A DNA stretch of 46,313 nt from Pedosphaera sp. (GTDB lineage: Bacteria > Verrucomicrobiota > Verrucomicrobiia > Limisphaerales > JADLHS01): contig SIBJ01000023.1 of assembly GCA_009695195.1 (NCBI GenBank), positions 1-46,313 on the forward strand, given 5' to 3'. How positions within the stretch are numbered: position 1 is the first letter of the stretch; every line of letters starts with the position of its first letter. The notes under the pieces were generated by a model. It was not told the origin of the DNA. It saw only the letters and a list, made by a program, of their open reading frames with translations, and did no database searches. Both the position numbers and the translations under genes were made by a program. Below are positions 41,001 through 46,313 of this stretch, in pieces.

Positions 41001-42305
41001 TCAGGGTGGCGGGTGAAGTTTCCGCCAGCTTGCGTAGCGGTCGAGAACGGCCTGGCCTTTCTCACTGAACCATGAGTAGCCGCGGCGGCGCTCCAGGGAA
41101 ATTTCATTCACGTTGTCGTGGATGCTTTTGTCGCGGTCGCCAAAGATCGGGCGGTCGCTGCCGATCTCGTAGTAGCGCGACCACAACGGGCCGTTGCCGG
41201 GCGCGGGGACGAGCTGGCGGTCCTCCGCGCCGTTGAAGCGGAACGCCACGTCGCGCTGGGCGGTTTTCTGGAACCAATCGGCAGCGGCGTGGACGGCGGT
41301 GACGATTTCAGGCGAAGGCGAGGGCAGTTGCATCAGGAAGATCACGATCTCCCCGCTCTCGCCCGCAGTGAGCGCGGGCATTTCGTAATTGCGCGCCGAA
41401 ACCGGTTGTAATGTGAGTGTGTCGTGTTGCTGGCCCCACACCGTGCGGCGGCCATTGACGACCACTTGCGATTGCAGCAGGCAAACGATCCCGCGCTTGA
41501 AGCTCGCGTCAGCTTTCCGGCGTGTGCGTTGGGAAAAGAAAGAAAAATCCTTTCCGCCGTCAGCGACATCGCGGAGCAGCGCGAGGACGTGAAGCATCGC
41601 GCCGTCGTTGTAGGTGATGGCGTCGTGGTAGCCGCCTTGCAACGGCCACACCTGCGGCCAGCCGCCGTTCGGAAACTGCGCGGCGAAGATGTAATCCAGC
41701 CCGCGCGAGAACGCGGCGCGATATGGCGCGCTGGATTTCTCGCCGAGGGCGGTGATGACCCGGGCGAGGAAACGCATTTGGGTGATCGTGGCGTCGTTGT
41801 CGAACGTGCCGACGAAATTCCAGCCGACGTCGCGCGGCGCGTCGTTGTCGCCGGGCGCGGGGAAGCGGGTGGTGTTGTCCGCCGCGAAGTGTTCGCCGGG
41901 CGCGCGGACGTGTTGCGAGAAATCCATGTTCTTGCACCAGCCGCCGGCGGGCGTTTGAAAGGACACGACGATGTCCGCGAGGCGGCGCGCGTCCGCGCTG
42001 CGATACCACTCCGCGTCGCGATTGAGCGGGAGGGAACGGGTGCCGCGACCGGACGGCGCGGCGATGGCTTCCTTGAGTCCGAGCCGGCGCATTTCATTTT
42101 TGAGCGCGGACTGGTCGGCTTGCAACTGGCGCTGCGAGCGGGCGAGATATTGCTGCCAATCGGTGCGTTGGGCGCGTGGCAGGGCGGCGATGCGTCCGGC
42201 GGTGAGCGGTTGCGAGGGCGTGTTGGTGCCGAGAATGCCGGCGAACGCGGACGGAGCTGAAATAATAACTGAAACCGCCAGTACAGCGGACTCGAACGGC
42301 GTCAA
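41001..42305 (-). CDS. Pectate lyase, PL10 family
   Basis: A secreted pectate lyase that cleaves polygalacturonate by beta-elimination. The catalytic domain is clear: AGGWCKNMDFSQHV, RDVGWNFVGTFDNDATITQM, FPNGGWPQVWPLQGGYHDAI, TYNDGAMLHVLALLRDVA, LTLQPVSARNYEMPAL and the typical end YYEIGSDRPIFGDRDKSI followed by NVNEISLERRRGYSW. A signal peptide SAVLAVSVIISAPSAFA precedes it. The start is uncertain: TTG 42305 is used here. An ATG at 42321 would read well if a run of five A (plus strand 42304-42308) had four. A family A palindrome lies just upstream, before the htrA stop. Confidence 0.85.
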   Translation of the reverse strand: MTPFESAVLAVSVIISAPSAFAGILGTNTPSQPLTAGRIAALPRAQRTDWQQYLARSQRQLQADQSALKNEMRRLGLKEAIAAPSGRGTRSLPLNRDAEWYRSADARRLADIVVSFQTPAGGWCKNMDFSQHVRAPGEHFAADNTTRFPAPGDNDAPRDVGWNFVGTFDNDATITQMRFLARVITALGEKSSAPYRAAFSRGLDYIFAAQFPNGGWPQVWPLQGGYHDAITYNDGAMLHVLALLRDVADGGKDFSFFSQRTRRKADASFKRGIVCLLQSQVVVNGRRTVWGQQHDTLTLQPVSARNYEMPALTAGESGEIVIFLMQLPSPSPEIVTAVHAAADWFQKTAQRDVAFRFNGAEDRQLVPAPGNGPLWSRYYEIGSDRPIFGDRDKSIHDNVNEISLERRRGYSWFSEKGQAVLDRYASWRKLHPPP

Positions 42306-42337
42306 AAATCCGCGCTGGCATTTTTCCGCCGCTGTAA

Positions 42338-42412
42338 CGGAGCGCCGAGCACCGCCTCGGCTCGTGGGTCTCCGATTCCAGCTTCGAGCCGAGGCGGTGC
42401 CACGCGCTCCGG
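42338..42412. repeat. Family A palindromic element between htrA and pectate lyase
   Basis: The arms 42338-42364 and 42385-42411 pair over about 27 bp with three mismatches. It is the most diverged of the four family A copies. It lies between two genes of one strand. Confidence 0.88.
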
Positions 42413-42424
42413 CACGGAAGCACT

Positions 42425-43873
42425 TCACTCCGACACCTTCAAAGTTTCCGCGCGGCTCGCTCCGCCGCTGACCAATTGGAGTTCGACGCCTTTCTTCAAG
42501 TCGGCGTTGTGCAGCGCCTCGCGAACTTGCGCGGGGCTGGTGGTGCGCTCGCGGTTGACGGACGTGATGATGTCGCCGGGTTTGAGGCCGCGCTTCGCGG
42601 CGGGACTGTTCTTGTCCACGCCGGTGATGATGACGCCGTCGGTGAGTTTTACTTTGAATTTGTCCGCCTCTTCTTGGGTGAACCATTGGACTTTCAAACC
42701 AAGCCGGGCCGTGGGCGGTTCGTTTTCCTTCTGCCGCTTCGCGACGAGGGTTTCCACCGGGTCAACGTATTCGCCCGGTTTGACGGCGAGCTTGAGCGTC
42801 TTGCCGTTGCGCACCACTTCGAGCGAGACGGGCTGGCCGATTTTTTTTCCGCGGATTTCATTTCGCATTTCCTGCGCCGAGGTCACGCGATGACCGTCCA
42901 CCGTACGGACGACGTCGCCGGTTTTCAAATCGGACTTCGCGGCCGGGCCGTCGGCGGTGATGCCGAAAACCATCACGCCGTCGTCAACGTCCTTGCGGAG
43001 TTGTTCGTAATTGGGGTCTTCCTTCAGCCCGCGGATATACACGCCGAGCCAGGCGCGGGTGAATTTTCCGTCCGCGATCAGTTTATCGGAAACCTCGCGC
43101 GCGAGATTGCTCGGGATGGCGAAGCCGATGCCGGTGCGCAGGCCGCGGATGAGGGTGTTGATGCCGATGATCTCGCCGTCAATGTTCACGAGCGGACCGC
43201 CGCTGTTGCCGGGATTGATGTTGGCGTCGGTCTGGATGAAATCCTGATCGAGCAGCGCGCCGCCGGCGTAACCGGGCACGATGTTCGAGCGGCCTTTCGC
43301 GCTGACGTGACCGAAGGTGACGGAGTAATCGAGGCTGAACGGCGCGCCGATGGCGATGGCGAATTCACCAACGCGGGTCTTGGCGGAATTCGCGAACTTC
43401 GCGGCGGGCAGATTCTTCGCTTCAATCTTGATGACGGCGACGTCGGATTGCGGGTCCACCCCGCGGACGGTGGCTTTGAACGTGCGGCCATCCTTGAGCC
43501 GCACTTCGATTTTGACCGCGTCCTCGACGACGTGCCGGTTCGTGAGGATGAAGCCGTCTTCGCGGATGATGACGCCCGAGCCTTGGCCGATGAGTTTCTC
43601 CATCGGCATATCCTCGAATTGCTGGTGGAAGTGCCGGTAAAATTCGCGCGGGGTAAAACCTTCCTCGTCCGTATCCGTCGTGTCGAGTGCTACGGCGCCG
43701 GGTTTCTGCGTGACGGTGATGACGACGACGCTGGGCGAAACTTTTTCCGCCAGCTCGACGAAAGCCTGGTTCAACTGCCGCGCGAGGTCGAGGTTTGGCG
43801 ACGCGGTCGCGGCGAGCGGTGACGTGAGGACGGCGGCAAGGCAAAGCGAGGGGAGGAGGCGGTGCGAATTCAT
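42425..43873 (-). CDS. Do-family serine protease/chaperone HtrA (DegP/DegQ-like)
   Basis: A 482-residue periplasmic quality-control protease. A signal peptide (RLLPSLCLAAVLTSPLAATA) is followed by the trypsin-like domain with catalytic His114 in NRHVVED, Asp144 in SDVAVIK and Ser224 in GNSGGPLV. Two PDZ domains follow (about 285-375, 390-480: DGPAAKSDLKTGDVV and NSPAAKRGLKPGDIITSVN). Order and length match DegP/DegQ. ATG 43873 begins MNSHRLLPSL; an upstream extension is not supported. The stop is 120 bases before the pectate lyase start. Confidence 0.95.
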   Translation of the reverse strand: MNSHRLLPSLCLAAVLTSPLAATASPNLDLARQLNQAFVELAEKVSPSVVVITVTQKPGAVALDTTDTDEEGFTPREFYRHFHQQFEDMPMEKLIGQGSGVIIREDGFILTNRHVVEDAVKIEVRLKDGRTFKATVRGVDPQSDVAVIKIEAKNLPAAKFANSAKTRVGEFAIAIGAPFSLDYSVTFGHVSAKGRSNIVPGYAGGALLDQDFIQTDANINPGNSGGPLVNIDGEIIGINTLIRGLRTGIGFAIPSNLAREVSDKLIADGKFTRAWLGVYIRGLKEDPNYEQLRKDVDDGVMVFGITADGPAAKSDLKTGDVVRTVDGHRVTSAQEMRNEIRGKKIGQPVSLEVVRNGKTLKLAVKPGEYVDPVETLVAKRQKENEPPTARLGLKVQWFTQEEADKFKVKLTDGVIITGVDKNSPAAKRGLKPGDIITSVNRERTTSPAQVREALHNADLKKGVELQLVSGGASRAETLKVSE

Positions 43874-43953
43874 TTGGCAAACACAGGTCGGTTTTGACGA
43901 AACGATACGCCCGGCGGCGCGTTGTGGCGACAAAAACTTGCCGAGTGCATGGA

Positions 43954-43982
43954 TTGACTTGCCGCGCAGCGACCGCTAATCT
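43954..43982 (+). promoter_or_regulatory. Promoter of the zinc-ribbon gene
   Basis: TTGACT (43954-43959) and TAATCT (43977-43982) are exactly 17 bp apart. Transcription would start near 43989, leaving about five bases before ATG 43994. Confidence 0.65.
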
Positions 43983-43993
43983 GCAAAAAAATC

Positions 43994-44722
43994 ATGCTCG
44001 AAGCTATTGAGAAACTTCTCGTTTTACAGGACCGGGACCGGAAAATCCGCCGCATCGAAAGCGAACTCGCCCACGTCGAACCGGAACGGCAGACATTCAA
44101 AGGCCGAACCGTCGCCACGCAGGCGCAACTCGAGAGCGCCAAGCTGCGCGGCAGACAAATTGAGTCCGACCGGAAGCAGCTCGAACTGGATGTGGAAGCG
44201 AAGAAGACACAGATTGAGCGCTACGCCAACCAGCAGCTTCAGACGCGGAAGAACGAGGAGTATCGGGCGCTGGCGCACGAGATTGATACTTGCAAGGCGG
44301 ACATCACCAGGATCGAGGATCAGGAAATCGAGTTGATGGAAAAGGCCGAGCAGACGGCGAAGGACGTGGCGCGGTTCACGCACGAGTTCGAAGCGGCCAA
44401 AAAACTGGCGGACGATCAGGTCGGGCAACTTGGCGACCGGGAAAAGAATTTGCAGAAGGAATTGGCGGAGTTGCAAAGCAACCGCGCGGAACTGGCGGCG
44501 GCGGTGGAGGACGGCGTGCGCGGGCGCTACGAGCGCTTGGTGAAGAGCAAGGGCGAGAATATTTTGGTGGGCGTGAACCACGGCGTCTGCGGCGGCTGTC
44601 ACATGAAACTGCCGCCGCAAACCCTCGTGGCCTGCCAGGCGGAACAGGAAGTGATCACCTGCACGAACTGCGGCCGGATTCTTTACTTCACGCGGGACAT
44701 GGAACGGGCGGTCGCGGATTAA
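43994..44722 (+). CDS. Coiled-coil zinc-ribbon protein (DUF164/CT398-like)
   Basis: A 242-residue protein. Residues 5-185 are one long antiparallel coiled coil, rich in Glu, Lys, Gln and Leu. The last part is a C4 zinc ribbon with CGGC and CTNC (GVCGGCHMKLPPQTLVACQA, ITCTNCGRILYF). This is the DUF164 family. The chlamydial member CT398 (CdsZ) binds secretion and sigma-54 factors, but the bacterial-wide role is unsettled. ATG 43994 follows a good promoter. The stop TAA opens a CTCCAAG inverted-repeat element, as the ispD stop does. Confidence 0.9.
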   Translation: MLEAIEKLLVLQDRDRKIRRIESELAHVEPERQTFKGRTVATQAQLESAKLRGRQIESDRKQLELDVEAKKTQIERYANQQLQTRKNEEYRALAHEIDTCKADITRIEDQEIELMEKAEQTAKDVARFTHEFEAAKKLADDQVGQLGDREKNLQKELAELQSNRAELAAAVEDGVRGRYERLVKSKGENILVGVNHGVCGGCHMKLPPQTLVACQAEQEVITCTNCGRILYFTRDMERAVAD

Positions 44723-44845
44723 GCTCCAAATCCCAAGCACCAACATCCAGAGAAGCACCAAGTCCCAAACACCGGAGGATCGCGACGGTTTGAGGTTTGG
44801 TGTTTGAGATTTCTCTGGAGGTTGGATGTTGGAGCTTGGAGCTTT
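44721..44845. repeat. CTCCAAG-family inverted-repeat element after the zinc-ribbon gene
   Basis: The arm 44721-44772 (AAGCTCCAAATCCCAAGCAC and on) pairs imperfectly, with small gaps, with 44796-44845. CCAACATCC and CCAGAGAA words are common to this and the element at 891-1187. It begins in the stop codon TAA and ends just before the rnpB promoter. Confidence 0.8.
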
Positions 44846-44853
44846 TGGCCGGC

Positions 44854-44882
44854 TTGCATGAAGCGCACTTCTCGGTTAAGAT
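44854..44882 (+). promoter_or_regulatory. Promoter of rnpB
   Basis: TTGCAT (44854-44859) and TAAGAT (44877-44882) are 17 bp apart, with the expected start 7 to 12 bases on, at the 5' end of the RNase P RNA. Confidence 0.72.
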
Positions 44883-44892
44883 TTCCCCGGTT

Positions 44893-45299
44893 TTGGAAGG
44901 GCGGAGGATCGCTCGCGACGCAAGTCACGGGAGGAAAGTCCGAACACCAAAGGGCGCGATGCCGCGTAACTTGTAGGCGCCGACGTAAGAAGGCGGACTG
45001 CGAGATACACGCGGGAGGAAAGTTGAAAGACTTTCCGACGGACAGTGCCACAGAGAACATACCGCCACGTTTCGCAAGAAGCGGGGTAAGGGTGAAAAGG
45101 TGGTGTAAGAGACCACCGCTCGAAGCGTAAGCGACGAGGCACGGAAAACCCCATCGGGTGCAAGGCCAAATAGGAAACCGAGGAACGGCTCGTTCCGCGT
45201 CCGCGAAAGTGGACAGGTTTCGGGTATCGGCTGCTGAGACAAATGATTCTCTCCCCGGAGCAATTCGGGCAGACAAAAATCGGCTTACAGCCCTTCCAA
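44893..45299 (+). ncRNA. rnpB: RNase P RNA, bacterial class A
   Basis: A 407-nt RNA that is the catalytic subunit of RNase P and trims 5' leaders of tRNA precursors. The ends pair (GGAAGGGC at 44895-44902 with GCCCTTCC at 45290-45297, helix P1). Conserved blocks in order are GAGGAAAGTCCGAACA (44931-44946), CACAGAGAACAT around 45050-45060, GGTGAAAAGGTGGTGTAAGA (P10-P12 part), GCAAGGCCAAATAGG near 45160-45175, and AGACAAAAATCGGCTTAC (45271-45288), the 3' half of the P4 helix. It stands alone, with its own promoter. The bases 45300-45483 after it show no gene or clear terminator. Confidence 0.96.
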
Positions 45300-45483
45300 A
45301 ACCATTTTGCCTGCCTCTGCGAATTGATTTTTTCCGGCTGGATTCACAAAAGCACAGCGCGCGTTCCAGTCCCATCGCACCGGATTTCAAATCAAGACCC
45401 CACCGTAAATCCTTGCCATCCGCCCGCATCCACCGTAAACCATACGCATCGCCGAACCCTGAAGCCGTCTGACTTTTTTGCTT

Positions 45484-46179
45484 ATGAGCCAAACCGTTCC
45501 TGGCGCGAATCCCGCGAAATCTTCCGCTGTGCCGAAAATTGCGTCGCTGCTGTTTTCACTCGCGGTGATCTTCTTCGGCCAAACACTTTTTGCCGCCGCC
45601 ACCGACAAGTCGCCGGCCGCCGCCAACTGCGTCGTCCTCACCATCGAGGGCAAGCTCGAGGTGATCGTGAAGGGCGCGACCGCGTGGTCGCCCGCGCGCA
45701 CCAATCAGACGTTGCAGGCCGGCGACCGCGTTCGCACTGGCAACCGCAGCCGCGCCACGTTGCGCTGGTCCGACCTTAGCACCTTGCGAGTCAACGAACT
45801 CACCACGATCGAAATCCAGCCGCCGTCGCAGCCGGACAAGAAGCCGGAGCTCGATCTCAAATCCGGCGCGGCCTATTTCTTCAGCCGCGAGAAACCTTCG
45901 GACATCCAGTTCCGCACACCGGTGGCGTCCGGGGCGATCCGCGGAACGGAATTCAATCTCGCCGTCGCCGACGATGGTCGCACGGAACTCGCGCTCGTGA
46001 ACGGGGAGGTTGACCTCGCGAACGCGCAAGGTTCGGTCACGTTGAAAAGCGGCGAGCAGGGGACGGCGGAGTCCGGCAAAGCGCCGCGCAAGACGGCGAT
46101 GCTCGACGCGGCGAACATCATCCAATGGGCGCTCTACTATCCGGCGGTCGTTGACGGGGCAGACTTGAATGGCGCTTAG
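45484..46179 (+). CDS. FecR domain protein
   Basis: A 231-residue exported protein. After a polar start there is a hydrophobic segment (IASLLFSLAVIFFGQTLF, about 22-39) and then a FecR domain (about 60-185): GKLEVIVKGATAWSPARTNQ, LQAGDRVRTGNRSRATLRWS, FRTPVASGAIRGTEFNLAV and LKSGEQGTAESG. The end NIIQWALYYPAVVD is known in Verrucomicrobia as the bridge to long tetratricopeptide regions. Here a stop comes nine codons later, so the protein may be truncated. The FecR domain binds ligands or acts in sensing; no sigma/regulator partner adjoins. ATG 45484 is preferred to a TTG 6 bases upstream. Confidence 0.85.
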   Translation: MSQTVPGANPAKSSAVPKIASLLFSLAVIFFGQTLFAAATDKSPAAANCVVLTIEGKLEVIVKGATAWSPARTNQTLQAGDRVRTGNRSRATLRWSDLSTLRVNELTTIEIQPPSQPDKKPELDLKSGAAYFFSREKPSDIQFRTPVASGAIRGTEFNLAVADDGRTELALVNGEVDLANAQGSVTLKSGEQGTAESGKAPRKTAMLDAANIIQWALYYPAVVDGADLNGA

Positions 46180-46252
46180 ATAAGGAAAAACGCGTCAGCA
46201 ATTGTACGCGAATATAACTGGATCCTTGGAGCGAGTTGTTTCAAAGTGGCGC

Positions 46253-46313
46253 ATGAAACAAACGACTCCATTCCTCGCTGGATTTTCACATCTGCTGTCT
46301 GGCAGTCAACGCC
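46253..46313 (+). CDS. Start of a gene cut by the window edge
   Basis: ATG 46253 opens a frame of 20 codons to the end of the window, beginning MKQTTPFLAGFSHLLSG. Basic residue, then a hydrophobic run, could be the start of a signal peptide. It lies 73 bases after the FecR gene stop. Nothing more can be said. Confidence 0.4.
   Translation, partial: MKQTTPFLAGFSHLLSGSQR

Noticed and set aside
42094..42423. A 109-codon minus-strand ORF that starts before the pectate lyase gene
   Set aside because: The signal peptide and catalytic domain are in another frame. The ORF reads the palindrome and the wrong frame of the lyase gene.
42476..43822. A 448-codon plus-strand open frame
   Set aside because: It mirrors htrA, where the catalytic triad and PDZ domains are clear.

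Overview
The window looks like a chromosomal segment of a GC-rich environmental Verrucomicrobiota bacterium, probably Pedosphaera/Limisphaerales-like. This rests on family content, not on a search: several pilin-like proteins with an [11 protein letters not shown]-terminus and a late FADGHA motif, PEP-CTERM sorting signals, a Minf_1886 family gene, an ECF sigma/anti-sigma locus, and many short palindromic repeats between genes. No tRNA, CRISPR array, prophage or complete insertion sequence was seen. One structured RNA is clear: RNase P RNA at 44893-45299 with its own promoter.

Layout. 1-4050: a possible transposase tail, ispD, an S41 processing protease and tsaD; tsaD carries a palindromic element in frame and a duplicated 3' end downstream. 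4065-6264 (minus): ECF sigma factor, a membrane-anchored coiled-coil protein with a pilin-like C-terminal domain, and a second coiled-coil membrane protein. 6356-9798 (plus): two bPH2-type membrane proteins, a DUF5009-like acyltransferase, a nucleotidyltransferase-like gene and a small overlapping ORF. 9877-16850 (minus): aspartate aminotransferase, an SDR protein, two pilin-like proteins, proS, a PIN toxin pair and a fumarylacetoacetase-family enzyme. 16962-17537: a 43-residue membrane protein and Minf_1886.

17740-19860 is visibly poorer in G+C and is a graveyard of restriction-type genes: a truncated methyltransferase, an intact phospholipase-D-type nuclease, a ParB-like DGRHR protein and an N-terminally truncated HNH endonuclease. 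Its left edge falls three codons into a host gene whose promoter and GTG start survive. 20205-32246: M16 peptidase, a RelE/ParE-type toxin pair, an FHA/zinc/membrane protein, M20 amidohydrolase, an orphan antitoxin-like gene, smc and a DUF187-type glycosidase. 32418-37866: argA, a CHRD/PEP-CTERM protein and the tight operon pta - DRTGG ATPase - hisC. 38101-46313: a pilin-like/polytopic fusion, a lipoprotein cut by an IS3-family remnant, a foreign-looking lipoprotein, pectate lyase, HtrA protease, a zinc-ribbon protein, rnpB and a FecR-domain protein.

The most interesting signals are (i) at least five families of palindromic repeats, one with four copies of which one lies inside the tsaD reading frame; (ii) echoes of gene 3' ends flanking two such elements; (iii) a recurring promoter form (TTGnnn, 16-17 bp, TAnnnT) so close to start codons that several mRNAs should be leaderless; and (iv) reuse of the pilin head domain in an anti-sigma-like protein and of the pilin N-terminus on a polytopic membrane protein.
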